In this document: positions 1-9,026 of the stretch, piece by piece
How the letters are laid out: each line of letters begins with the position of its first letter
Position numbering within the stretch: position 1 is the first letter of the stretch
NCBI GenBank assembly: GCA_964017145.1
Contig: OZ024844.1
Coordinates: 2,480,001-2,544,000 of the forward strand
Direction: 5' to 3'
DNA length: 64,000 bases
From: Agrocybe praecox
Taxonomy: Eukaryota; Basidiomycota; Agaricomycetes; Agaricales; Agrocybaceae
Position numbers and translations under genes: made by a program
Notes under the pieces: generated by a model
What the model was told of the DNA's origin: nothing
The model's database searches: none
Seen by the model: only the letters and a program-made list of their open reading frames with translations

Positions 1-1476
1 GCTGGAAATGACACTTGGGAGTTGGTTGATTTACCAGCTGGTGCAAAGGCTATTGGTTCTGGATGGGTCTTCAAGGTAAAGCGCACCGCTTCTGGCTCTG
101 TTGAGCGCTACAAGGCTCGCATTGTTGCCAAGGGCTACAGCCAACGTCCTGGAGTTGATTACACTGAGGTCTTTGCTCCCACATTTCGTCCTGCAACACT
201 TCGCATGATTCTGGCTCTATCTGCTGTCAATGACCTTGAACTTCGCTCTGTGGACATCTCTGCTGCTTTCACCAATGGCGATCTCGACGAATTCATCTAC
301 ATGCAACAGCCAGAGGGATTCCATGAAGGTGGACCAAACAAGGTGTTCAGACTCTGAAAATCACTCTATGGTCTCAAGCAGTCAGCAAGACAGTGGAACA
401 TCAAGCTACACAGTGTACTCTCTGGAATGGGCTACAAGCAAATTGAAGCAGACAGGTCTGTCTACATTTACACCAATGGTGATGTTCGCATTTTTGTCCC
501 CATCTACATTGATGATATCACCTTTGCATCGAAATCCACCACTGCTGTTGATGCTGCTGTGAAGGAACTTGCATCGCACTTCAAAATCAGAGACCTGGGT
601 GCTACAGAGTTCCTCCTTGGTATTGGCATCACCAGAGATCGCTCAAAACGCTCCATTACTCTCCACCAGCGCCAGTTCATTCTGGACATGCTAGAGCGTT
701 ATGGTATGTCTGACTGCCACCCTGTCCTCACTCCTATGACTCCCAACACTGTCCTAACCAAGGAGATGGGCACTTCGACACCAGAAGACATTGAATTCAT
801 GCGAACCATTCCCTATCTCAGTGCCATTGGCACTCTCCAATATCTTGCCACCATGACTCGTCTTGACATTGCCTATGTGGTCGCTTTCCTTGCACGCTTC
901 AGCTCCAATCCAGGTCCCAAGCACTGGTCAGCAGTCAAGCACTTGTTCCGTTACCTCAAAGGAACTCTGGAACACAAGTTGCACTACTCTGGTGAACTCG
1001 GTGCTGACGCCTTTACTGCTTACTGCGATGCTGCTCATGGTGATTGCAAGGACACTGGACGTTCTACTGCTGGTTACTTGACCATGATGGCTGGTGGTGC
1101 AATCAGTTGGAGCAGCAAGTTGCAGACAGTTGTAGCGCTTTCTACCACAGAAGCAGAGTACATTGCTGCTGTTGAAGCTGGGAAGGAAATTGCATGGATG
1201 CGCAACATACTCAATGAGTTTGGCTTCGCTTTGGACACCCCCACTCCTCTCAACATTGACAACCAGTCAGCAATCAGTGTCTCCAAGAACCCAGAACACC
1301 ATGGACGCATGAAGCACTTGGATTTGCGCTTTTATTGGCTCAGAGATGCTGTCCATGACAAGATGATCCATCCCATCTACATTCCCACCAAGGAGCAACT
1401 TGCAGACATCCTCACCAAGGCTCTACCAGCTGAGCAAGTCAAATACTGCAGGGACAATGTTGGCATTAAGGTATAA
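1..1476 (+). pseudogene. Copia C1 pol fragment: reverse transcriptase and RNase H, one nonsense codon
   Basis: A single frame is open from base 1 to the TAA at 1474-1476 except for one stop (355-357). It encodes the second half of a Ty1/copia polyprotein. RT palm motifs include SVDISAAFTNGDLDE, followed by SLYGLKQSARQW and the catalytic IYIDD box. RNase H follows, with AYCDAAHGDCKDTGRS, ALSTTEAEYIAA and NIDNQSAISVSKNPEHHGR. In the sister copies C3 and C5 the stop codon is CGA (Arg), so TGA here is a C-to-T change at a CpG. Gag, protease and integrase lie outside the window. The copy cannot make a full polyprotein without readthrough. Confidence 0.92.
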
Positions 1477-1560
1477 CTCTACTTTGCATTTTCGCTTTTT
1501 CACCTCCTTCCTTCCTTTCATTTTGTTTCTGTCTTTCAGTTTGTAGACTTGTCAGATCAT

Positions 1561-1567
1561 GGGGGGG
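1561..1567 (+). other. Polypurine tract of C1
   Basis: Seven G residues directly precede the LTR start TGTTAGAATTTGCC. This is the standard position of the plus-strand primer of LTR retrotransposons. The same tract precedes the LTR of C3 at 24288-24294. Confidence 0.85.
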
Positions 1568-1665
1568 TGTTAGAATTTGCCCTCCAAGTCCCCACCTTCC
1601 AGACCTCTCAGGAGGTTCATCACACTTCTGTCATCCTGAAACACACTTCACCTTTCTCACATGTT

Positions 1666-1780
1666 TCACCCTCTGTTACATGTTTCACTTCCCTTACATG
1701 TTTCATCTTCTCTTACATGTTTCACGCTCTTACATGTTTCACGTTCTCACATGTTTCACATCTGTTACATCCCTTACATG
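1666..1780 (+). repeat. Degenerate tandem repeat in LTR U3 (TTACATGTTTCAC units)
   Basis: About seven or eight units of 13-19 bp built on ACATGTTTCAC, separated by CTCTT-like spacers. The array lies just upstream of the TATA box, so it may act as an enhancer (inference). The homologous arrays in C3 (24370-24489) and C4 (minus strand, about 30770-30900) differ in number and sequence of units. Confidence 0.75.
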
Positions 1781-1787
1781 CCTTAGC

Positions 1788-1796
1788 ATATATAAG
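1788..1796 (+). promoter_or_regulatory. Probable TATA box of the C1 LTR
   Basis: CATATATAAG-type sequence between the U3 repeat array and the likely transcribed part of the LTR. It is conserved in the C4 LTR at about 30734-30742 on the minus strand. Confidence 0.55.
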
Positions 1797-2343
1797 TCTG
1801 TAGACCAAAGCCTGAAGTCCCCAGTTACTCACTCTGGACTTCAGGTCAGTAGTATGTCTTATGTCTCAATACACTCAGTTACTCACTCTGGACTTCAGCT
1901 CTTCATAGCTCTTCAGTCCTTCGTCTTGGGTGCACCATATTAGGTCACCAGGTAGCTCGCGACGTCCCGCACTCGCTCCCTTTGACAGCATAGGCCTGGG
2001 CCATTGACAGAATTTGGAGGGTAGAGCCTCCATCGCGGAGTGCGCGTCGGGCTCGTACTATGTATAAGTTGAAGTCGCAAGTTGGGATTGCGCCCTCGAA
2101 TTGGATTAGGACCTGTCTTCTTGACGGTCCTCCTGCGACGAAGGAGGGGAGTTGCGACTTGCGCTTTCGCGACTTTGTTGGCCCCGCTGCATTCTGATTG
2201 GTTGCCTGTGCTACTGCGTTGATGGGCAATTGAGAAGCGACCTTCGCGAGTTGCGCAACGGTCACGGGTTGTTTCGGTCCTTGGCCAAGGCGAGAGGCAT
2301 ATGACCCCTTGCCTGGACCAGCGGTCCGACGAGAAGGAAGCGG

Positions 2344-2397
2344 CGGCACGATTCTTCCGAATCGAGTCTCCGGCACGATTCTTCCGAATCGAGTCTC
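2344..2397 (-). repeat. 27-bp tandem duplication inside T1 ORF1
   Basis: Two perfect 27-bp copies beginning CGGCACGATTCTTCC. All other ORF1 copies in the window have one unit. The duplication adds nine residues in frame. Confidence 0.9.
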
Positions 2398-2528
2398 CGG
2401 CACCTTGGGCTGCTGCATCGGCTGCGTTGTGGCCGGTGCAGTGGGATTGGGCTTCTTGGGCCCAGACCCTGAAGGTCCGGGCTTCTGAGGCCGTGTGGGA
2501 GGGGGGACCTCCCTTTGCTTCCCCTTGT

Positions 2529-2535
2529 CCGTGCG
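2529..2535. repeat. Left target-site duplication of FB1 (CCGTGCG)
   Basis: CCGTGCG occurs here and at 6495-6501. Uninterrupted LINE ORF1 copies (for example near 16850) have the sequence once, so this is the target. Confidence 0.85.
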
Positions 2536-2555
2536 CACCCTTTGCAGGTAACCTG

Positions 2556-3201
2556 ATGTATCAATCCTGGCAATATGCACTTTTTTTGATACATCATACA
2601 GGGCAGTTGCCCACCCCGGCAGTTGCCCAGCAGTGATATATCACAATGTCGCAGGCAGAGAGCAGTTGGCCTTGCCAAACATTAATAAACATTGCGGTTT
2701 TTTATGTTTTCGGACAATAATTATATGTTGCAGGCGTAGTGGGTATGTTTTTTGTTGCGATATGTCAGATTTATGTTCTATATATATTTTATGATTTTTT
2801 GATGCCCTTTGCGCACCTAAAAAGGGACGGTACGGGATGGATTGGAAAACATAAAAGTGGATGACGTGTTATTTATAGACGAATGCAGGAAACAGTGTCC
2901 CCGAAGTGCCCGAAGCTGTAATTAGGCTCCTGCGCTTCGTTGGGCATCGTTCGGGGCGCTAAAAAAGCGTAGATATAATGTAGGAATATGTTTTGATTTT
3001 TGGGGGCGCTTTGCGCCATCAAAAGAGGACGGGAGGGGATGGATCGCGAAACATAAAACCGGATGACGTGTTATTTATAGTTCATTTTGACAATTTCAGG
3101 CATTGCGCTATTTTTATATATGATATCATCATTTTTTGTACATACTATATTTACTCTACATATATATCAGGTATAGATTAGATTAGATATAAAAAAAGCG
3201 A
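2556..3201 (+). repeat. FB1 left inverted arm (646 bp)
   Basis: The reverse complement is found at 5829-6474, with no mismatch noticed by eye. The outer part holds ATGTATCAA, two TTGCCCA motifs (2607-2613, 2623-2629) and an AT-rich stretch. Two related blocks of about 80 bp (about 2800-2880 and 3001-3080), both ending GACGTGTTATTTATAG, form a direct repeat about 200 bp apart. Confidence 0.92.
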
Positions 3202-3379
3202 ACTTGTCTACTTGTGTTTTGGGCAGCAATTCCCTATTCGGCAATTACTACTATTTTCGGATATTTGTCAGACAATATATATATATATTTTTGAAAAACA
3301 TATCGAAAAAAAAACATATATTTTCTATTTTAAGCTTATTTACAAAATATTTATGTACGGTTCAATGGAGGAAGGGGAA

Positions 3380-3632
3380 GCACACAAAGACGAGAGACAA
3401 TGCTCGTCTTTGCGTGCTGGTCGTTATCGTCTGCGCCTGGTCCGTGTTTGCCTGGTCATACTCCCCCAGTCGTGCGCGCCTGGTCGTCCTCGTCCTCGCC
3501 TGGCCGTGTTCGTCCGTATGTGTCACCTCGATCGTGGGTGCTCGTTCGTGGGTGCCCGTTCGTGTTGCCTCGGTCGTGGCTGCTTGTACGTGTCCGCTCT
3601 TTCTTTTCTCGTTGCTCTAGCTGTCTTCCTCG
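3380..3632 (+). repeat. FB1 left degenerate GC-rich repeat (CTCGTTCGTGGGTG type)
   Basis: Imperfect 15-18-bp units around GTGCTCGTTCGTGGGTG and CGTCCTCGTCC. Related units occur inverted in the right arm (about 5300-5660). Each arm therefore has the same kind of repeat but not the same sequence. Confidence 0.65.
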
Positions 3633-3985
3633 TTGCCCTAGCCCCAGCCGTCGTTGCCCTAGCCCTAGCCTTAGCCTTAGCCGTCGTCGCCCAAGCCCTA
3701 GCCCTAGCCGTCATCGCCCTAGCCCTAGTCGTCATCGTTGCCCTAGCCCCAGCCGTCGTTGCCCTAGCCCTAGCCCTAGCCTTAGCCGTCGTCGCCCCAG
3801 CCCTAGTCGTCGTCGTCGTCGCCCCAGCCCTAGCCGTCGCCCTAGCCCTAGCCTTAGCCGTCGTCGCCCAAGCCCTAGTCGTCGTCGTCGTCGTCGCCCC
3901 AGCCCTAGCCGTCGTCGTGGTCAGTCGTGGTCCTCGTCCTCGTGGTCGTGGTCGAGGTCGAGGTCATGGTCGTGGTGGTAGTGGT
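3633..3985 (+). repeat. FB1 left hexamer-periodic array (GCCCTA / GCCGTC / GTCGTC)
   Basis: Nearly pure 6-bp periodicity, alternating CCCTAG-like and CGTCGT-like hexamers in larger mixed blocks and ending in GGTCGT-type units. The periodicity keeps several frames open on both strands, giving spurious RPSPS-, ALAVV- and RARAT-rich peptides. It should not be annotated as coding. Confidence 0.85.
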
Positions 3986-4000
3986 GAGGCGGCGTCGTGG

Positions 4001-4186
4001 TGCAAAGCCCACATCCTCTACGATGAGGGAAGGGCGGCTGGGGAGTCGACGGCGGTGGTGATGGTAGTTGATAAGGAAGGAATCAACCATCAAATGGTTG
4101 ATTTCTTCCAAATCCGGTAATTTCCCACACCGGCCCGGTGTATAACCGGGTCGCGCTCATCGTCGCGCTCGACGATGGGAGGTGCT
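4001..4186 (+). repeat. FB1 inner inverted repeat, left copy
   Basis: Matches 4672-4860 in reverse with a few mismatches. It contains small perfect hairpins: ATCAACCAT/ATGGTTGAT with a 3-nt loop, and CACCGG/CCGGTG. With the outer arms it makes nearly the whole element self-complementary. Confidence 0.85.
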
Positions 4187-4671
4187 ACAGTAATGTTTCG
4201 AGTATATAAACTTGTAAATTAGGTATTAGTAACTAATAAAACATGTTTTGTGGCGGAAAAAAGAAAAAACATACGAAATGTAGTACTATATTCATCTCGG
4301 TATGAACAGCAGTATTGCTCATCTTTCATTTCGTTGCATAATTCATGCATGTGTCAGTACCATTGTGTATATTGGGCTGAGGCCCNNNNNNNNNNNNNNN
4401 NNNNNNNNNNNNNNNNNNNNNNNNNNNNNNNNNNNNNNNNNNNNNNNNNNNNNNNNNNNNNNNNNNNNNNNNNNNNNNNNNNNNNNNNNNNNNNNNNNNN
4501 NNNNNNNNNNNNNNNNNNNNNNNNNNNNNNNNNNNNNNNNNNNNNNNNNNNNNNNNNNNNNNNNNNNNNNNNNNNNNNNNNNNNNAAAATCTTTTTTTTT
4601 TTTTGCTTTTAACTGTTTTAGATATTATTAATATATCTACCTACTTCTATCTGCTCACAGTACCTATATTT
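4187..4671. other. FB1 central unique region with assembly gap
   Basis: AT-rich sequence on both sides of the gap, with no recognisable gene. Sequence left of the gap (4187-4385) does not match sequence right of it (4586-4671), so the repeat structure ends here. Any transposase fragment could be hidden in the gap. Confidence 0.6.
4386..4585. other. Assembly gap (200 N)
   Basis: Exactly 200 unresolved bases in the centre of an almost complete palindrome. A round number in such a place suggests a placeholder length rather than a measured one. Confidence 0.99.
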
Positions 4672-4860
4672 CACCTCCATCGTCGAGCGCGACGATGAGC
4701 GCGACCCGGTTATACACCGGGCCGGTGTGGGAAATTACCGGATTTGGAAGAAATCGACCATTTGATGGTTGATTCCTTCCTTATCAACTACCATCACCAC
4801 CGCCGTCGACTCCCCAGCCGCCCCTCCCTCATTCTAGAGGATGTGGGTTTCGCACCACGA
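4672..4860 (-). repeat. FB1 inner inverted repeat, right copy
   Basis: Reverse complement of 4001-4186, including the same hairpins. A few substitutions are visible, for example in the CATTTGATGG hairpin loop region and near 4838. Confidence 0.85.
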
Positions 4861-4924
4861 CTTCGACTTCGACGTCGACGTCCGTGACTCCGCCTTGCCC
4901 CTCCCCTTTTTATAGGGATGTGGG

Positions 4925-5300
4925 TATTTCTCTGGATGACGACAACGACAACGACGAAGGCATGCGATACGACAGAGGGCGGAGACGTGTGGTGTAAGGC
5001 TCACCACGACCGCGACCGCGACCACAACCACAACCACCTCGACAACCATTACCACCACCACTACGACCTGGGCCACCACGACCACGACCACTACGACCAC
5101 GACCATCACCACGACCACGACCACGAGGACGACGTCTACGACTGACCACGAAGACGGTTAGGGCGAGGACGGTTAGGGCTAGGGCGAAGACAACGACGAC
5201 TGCGGCTTGAGCAACGTGGCCCACGGCTATGGCGAGGACGACGCAGGTCGGCTACGGGGAGGACGACGGACCACGACCGACGGCTAGGGCAACGAGGACG
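4925..5300 (-). repeat. FB1 right hexamer-periodic array
   Basis: ACCACGACC / GACAACGAC / GGTTAGGGC-type units with 3- and 6-bp periodicity. It mirrors the array at 3633-3985 in composition but not base by base, so the two arms evolved independently here. Frames through it are not genes. Confidence 0.75.
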
Positions 5301-5660
5301 ACAGCTCGGGCAACGAGGACAGAACGAGCGAGCACGTACAAGCACCCATGTCCGAGGTGACATGTACGAGTACCCACGCAGGAGCACCCACGACCGAACG
5401 CCCACGACCGAGGTGACACATACGAGCAGCCACGACGGAGCACCCACGTACGAGCAGTTGCGAACGAGCACTCACGACCGAACGTCAGCAAACGAGCACT
5501 CGCGTACGAGTAGGCACGACTGTGCACACGTATGACCAGCCGCGAACGAGCAGACGCGAACGAGCACCCACGCAGGAGTACCCACGACCGAGCAGCCACT
5601 TAGATGAGCAAGCGCGTGGGGACGAACGGGTAGGGACAAGCGAGCGGGTAGGGAGGCAGA
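5300..5660 (-). repeat. FB1 right degenerate GC-rich repeat
   Basis: Many units of the form CACCCACGACCGA and ACGAGCACCCACG, the inverted counterpart of 3380-3632 but longer and differently arranged. Between this block and the outer arm (5661-5828) lies AT-rich sequence with no recognised feature. Confidence 0.65.
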
Positions 5661-5828
5661 CATAGACAGGAGGGAAGAATATGTAGCGTAGATAATATTT
5701 ATGTTTTATAAAACATACAAAATAAAAGGATTTTTTTCAAAGAATTTTACATGTTTTGGAAAATATTTACCAAAATGGAAATTACTACCAGATATGGAAG
5801 GGCCACCCAAAAACAAAAGCGGAGGAAG

Positions 5829-6474
5829 TCGCTTTTTTTATATCTAATCTAATCTATACCTGATATATATGTAGAGTAAATATAGTATGTACAAAAAATG
5901 ATGATATCATATATAAAAATAGCGCAATGCCTGAAATTGTCAAAATGAACTATAAATAACACGTCATCCGGTTTTATGTTTCGCGATCCATCCCCTCCCG
6001 TCCTCTTTTGATGGCGCAAAGCGCCCCCAAAAATCAAAACATATTCCTACATTATATCTACGCTTTTTTAGCGCCCCGAACGATGCCCAACGAAGCGCAG
6101 GAGCCTAATTACAGCTTCGGGCACTTCGGGGACACTGTTTCCTGCATTCGTCTATAAATAACACGTCATCCACTTTTATGTTTTCCAATCCATCCCGTAC
6201 CGTCCCTTTTTAGGTGCGCAAAGGGCATCAAAAAATCATAAAATATATATAGAACATAAATCTGACATATCGCAACAAAAAACATACCCACTACGCCTGC
6301 AACATATAATTATTGTCCGAAAACATAAAAAACCGCAATGTTTATTAATGTTTGGCAAGGCCAACTGCTCTCTGCCTGCGACATTGTGATATATCACTGC
6401 TGGGCAACTGCCGGGGTGGGCAACTGCCCTGTATGATGTATCAAAAAAAGTGCATATTGCCAGGATTGATACAT
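5829..6474 (-). repeat. FB1 right inverted arm (646 bp)
   Basis: Reverse complement of 2556-3201. The same 62-codon chance frame appears at both places (2993-3181 plus, 5849-6037 minus), which confirms identity over that stretch. Only the last 20 bases before the element end differ from the left tip. Confidence 0.92.
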
Positions 6475-6494
6475 GAATCTACCAGACAAGGCTG

Positions 6495-6501
6495 CCGTGC
6501 G
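6495..6501. repeat. Right target-site duplication of FB1 (CCGTGCG)
   Basis: Exact copy of 2529-2535, directly followed by continuing ORF1 sequence GCGGTGGGG. Confidence 0.85.
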
Positions 6502-7158
6502 CGGTGGGGGGCGTGGAGTGATGAGAGCTGCCTCGCCGAGGCTGCCCCCACTGGGTTGTTGGGGTGGGGTTTTGGGCCCCTCCCCCATCTCTGACCAGTC
6601 TCCGGTTCCTGTGTGACCAGAGGTGTCGACCTGCATGTTGTCCTCATCGTCGTCGAAGGATCTGAGGGTGCGAATGCGCCTGGCGTTGGCCGATATGTCG
6701 AACATCGTTTCGGCCAGGTGTTGTATGTCGGGGGCTCCAGTGAGGAGCTCGTCCCGTTCGGGTTGGGTGGCTAGGATTTCCAGCCATCAGTTGGTCGCCA
6801 TTAGGGCGCGGCGGATCTGCACCACTTCGTCGTTGAAGCCCTCTTGGCCGTCGAATGGTGAGTCGTCAATGCGTGGCACCGCTCCTGAGAGCAGTGCGCC
6901 TTCGGTGCGAGCCCTCTTGCGCGAAGAGGATAATCGAGAGGTGGATCGGGAGTCGCGTGAGGATTCCCGATCGTCGTCGTTGTCATCTATATTCTCGTCT
7001 CGGACGTCCGAGTCGGCATGGGAGGGGGCTGGGGTCGCCTGCCTACTGACAGGGACATCCGATGTGGTGGTCCTTGGGCTCGCAGACGCAGAGGTCTGCA
7101 AGCGGGAGGGAGTGGCGCCTTGGCTTGTCGGTGGTGCAGATCGGCGTGTACCTGCAGC
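6502..7158 (-). pseudogene. LINE T1 ORF1, N-terminal part with nonsense codon
   Basis: Encodes roughly residues 11-230 of ORF1: the GTRRSAPPTSQGATPSRLQ start region, a Ser/Arg-rich stretch, SSSRKRARTE, and the conserved EGFNDEVVQIRRALMATN block. TGA at 6787-6789 replaces the CGA (Arg) found in other copies just before WLEIL, another CpG transition. The first ten codons are missing: at about 7153-7161 the sequence switches, over the short homology TGCAGC, to plus-strand ORF2 of T2. Confidence 0.85.
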
Positions 7159-7161
7159 GCA

Positions 7162-8485
7162 GCGGCACTTTGGATCACAGGTGCATTTCGCACCTCCCCC
7201 ACAGGCGGGGTTGAGGCCCTTGTGGGCCTCATCCCCGTCCACCTCCATCTGAAGAAACTAGGCGGCCGGTCCAATTATCGGGCTGCCACGTTATCAGACA
7301 CACATCCGCTTAGGGCGCTCCTTTCCGAGGAGCACCACAAGCGAGCTGACGTTCACCCGTTAGCAATCTCAAGGCTCACTCCTGCTCAGAAAATAAAAGT
7401 AGGAGGGGCCCTCATGGAGATCGACCGCCATCTCCCTGAACTCACAGAGTCTTTCTCACCTGTAGCGACGGAGGCTCGGCCTGGAAACAGGTTATTGGAT
7501 TTATTTGATGACCGCTTCACATTCGAACCATGCCCTACTGACGATGAGTCAGCGGACGCGGTCCGCGTAGGTCTCAATCAAGTGCTCCGTGAAGCACAAG
7601 ACCAAGAAACAACGGTGTATTGCGCGGTCGACGCTTCGGTGCCGAACGATGTACAACAACAGGCAGTCTCGACTGCCCTACTCTACCGGGGACAAGAACG
7701 GATTCACACCATATCGCATCGTGCCGGACGAGTGACTGCTCCAGACGCAGAACTCTTTGCCATTCGCTCAGCGATAGTCCTTGCTACCCAGCAGGACGAT
7801 TGCGAACGGATAGTCATTTTCACGGATTCGATGGCTTCGGCCAAACGAGCACTGGACCCCACCCTCCATAGTGGCCAAGGAGTGTCCTTGGCTATCTGTC
7901 GAGCCTTACAACCGTGGCTAGAAGAAGACGCTGCGTGCAAAGTAGACTTTATTCAGGTTCCATCGAAACTGAAATGGAGGATACACCAAGAAGCCAATGA
8001 CATTAGTCGGGCTCACGTCGAGCCTGCCGGAGCTCACCCGGCTTTCATTGGATAGTGTACGAAAGGTCGTCACTAAAACAGTACAGGAGGACTGGAAGAC
8101 TCTCTTCCGGGACCCCAACTATCGAGGGCACAATTTCTTGCCACTCAAGAATCTCGCCGGGGATTTACTCGAACCGACGTACCTTCAAGAAGGTACTTGG
8201 CTCCGTAAAGTGAAAGACGCGCATATTCTGTACGTCGCGAGGATGATGAGATGCATCCTCAATCACGCTCCAATTGGCGCTTACTACGAGCGCTTTAACA
8301 TCCAAGAACCTCATGCATGCGAATGCTGCCACCACCTGCAGACGCACGCACACATATTGCAAGTATGTACAAAGCATACACACGAGCATGACGGTCGGTC
8401 ACCGGAACTCCTGGTGCATCTGATCAAATTCCTGGATGACAATGATTCAGTGTTTGCGTTCAGGCGACCCGCAGGGGTTGGATAA
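7162..8485 (+). pseudogene. LINE T2 ORF2, C-terminal third (RNase H and CCHC), frameshifted
   Basis: The frame opens with AALWITGAF, equal to about residue 846 of ORF2, and runs through the RNase H domain: YCAVDASV (first catalytic Asp), AELFAIRSA (Glu), VIFTDSMAS (Asp) and HQEANDISRA. A one-base deletion near 8040 shifts the frame. The second part then encodes the C-terminus, where the usual CECGHH is CECCHH, followed by HILQVC, and ends with the conserved RRPAGVG. EN and RT are absent because of 5' truncation or rearrangement. Confidence 0.88.
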
Positions 8486-8988
8486 GCAGGTTGGGCCATG
8501 GTTCAGCCTGCGGGACATGTTCTTCTTGGACTGCAGAACTTGTTCTGCTCGGACTTCGGATCCTTTGCCATTACAATGGCGCGCGCCTCAGTACTCGGAC
8601 TTGTGGGATTCGTCCCGACCCTGCGGGGGTGTTCGCAGCCTTTCAGTAGGTACCTGGGTTTGTGGGCTTCGGCCTGACCCTACGGGGGCACTCGGGCTAA
8701 GTGGAAGCGGCGATGCGACTTGGAACGTGAGGGGACTGCGGGCTGGGTGGGGTGGGGACTGTGGGCTGGGCTCGGTGCCCAGCCGCAATGCTTAATCGCT
8801 TGCGACGACGCAAGTGCCGTCAAACCAGCAACATTCCGACCGCCTAACGGCGGTCTGCAATCTTGGCGGGCAGAGGCCCGCCCTCGCAGACGTAGCGTAG
8901 TATCAAATCTTGCTTAGCATGCTTTTGTATGTAATGTAGGGACCGGACTGCAACCGCGCACTGGAATACAAGTGGGACCTCGGTCCTT

Positions 8989-9021
<33 letters not shown>
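8486..9021 (+). other. LINE T2 3' UTR and poly(A) tail
   Basis: About 510 nt of 3' UTR followed by 27 A residues (8995-9021). The stem-loop near 8800 reads GACGACGC/GTGCCGTC instead of the usual GATGGCGC/GCGCCATC. The tail abuts minus-strand ORF2 of T3 (TCCCATAGGG). No matching target duplication is found at the left end of T2. Confidence 0.85.

Positions 9022-9026
<5 letters not shown>

Larger units (their letters stand above)
1..1987 (+). mobile_element. Copia C1, 3' part (pol end plus 3' LTR)
   Basis: The left end lies outside the window. What remains is the pol C-terminus (RT and RNase H), a 3' untranslated stretch, a polypurine tract and a 3' LTR. The LTR ends against minus-strand LINE ORF1 sequence (T1), so C1 inserted into that LINE. 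The five bases after the LTR (GCATA, 1988-1992) are the expected right target duplication, but the left copy is not visible. It belongs to the same family as C3, C4 and C5, judged by near-identical pol or LTR sequence. Confidence 0.9.
1568..1987 (+). repeat. 3' LTR of C1 (420 bp)
   Basis: It starts TGTTAG after the G tract and ends TTTGACA. It matches, with differences, the 417-bp LTR of C4 (30542-30958, opposite strand), whose end is next to a primer-binding site. It holds a tandem CATGTTTCAC-type array, a TATA box, and a roughly 25-bp duplicated motif around GTTACTCACTCTGGACTTCAG (1824-1844 and 1878-1898). Confidence 0.9.
1988..2535 (-). pseudogene. LINE T1 ORF1, middle part, truncated by C1
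   Basis: This is the antisense view of the Tad-like LINE ORF1, covering roughly residues 230-400 of the 656-aa protein: the proline-rich linker, a KSRKRKSQ basic stretch and the RRQVLIQFE segment. C1 removes it from its downstream part, and FB1 separates it from its N-terminus (6502-7158). Removing FB1 with one target copy (3966 bp) puts both parts in the same frame. An in-frame 27-bp duplication (2344-2397) repeats the residues PETRFGRIV. Confidence 0.85.
2536..6494. mobile_element. FB1: fold-back DNA element with long inverted arms
   Basis: A 3959-bp element (200 bp are N) inserted in LINE ORF1 and flanked by exact 7-bp duplications. The ends read 5'-CA...TG-3'. From outside in, each arm has a roughly 20-nt tip that is only about 60% matched, a 646-bp stretch that appears identical between arms, a GC-rich degenerate repeat zone with strong 6-bp periodicity, and a roughly 186-bp inner inverted repeat. 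The unique centre (about 4187-4671) contains the gap. No transposase domain is readable; open frames in the repeat zones are by-products of periodicity. The structure resembles Drosophila Foldback elements (long arms with internal tandem repeats), but the superfamily is unknown. FB2 at 18033-18888 has related ends. Confidence 0.85.

Noticed and set aside
1666..1780. Possible CRISPR-like array
   Set aside because: Units are degenerate, spacers are 4-8 bp and similar to each other, and the array lies in an LTR of a eukaryotic element.
3633..3910. Telomere-like CCCTAG/CTTAGC repeats
   Set aside because: The units are not a regular TTAGGG array; they are mixed with CGTCGT hexamers and lie inside an inserted element.
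3212..4120. Long open frames on both strands in FB1 (RPSPS-, ALAVV-, RARAT- and VVVMVV-rich)
   Set aside because: They follow the 3- and 6-bp periodicity of the arrays; several frames are open at once, no domain is present and the right arm does not conserve them.
4250..4631. Open frames across the N run
   Set aside because: They consist mostly of undetermined residues.
2993..6037. Identical 62-codon frame at 2993-3181 (plus) and 5849-6037 (minus)
   Set aside because: Identity comes from the inverted arms, not from coding constraint; no recognisable protein.
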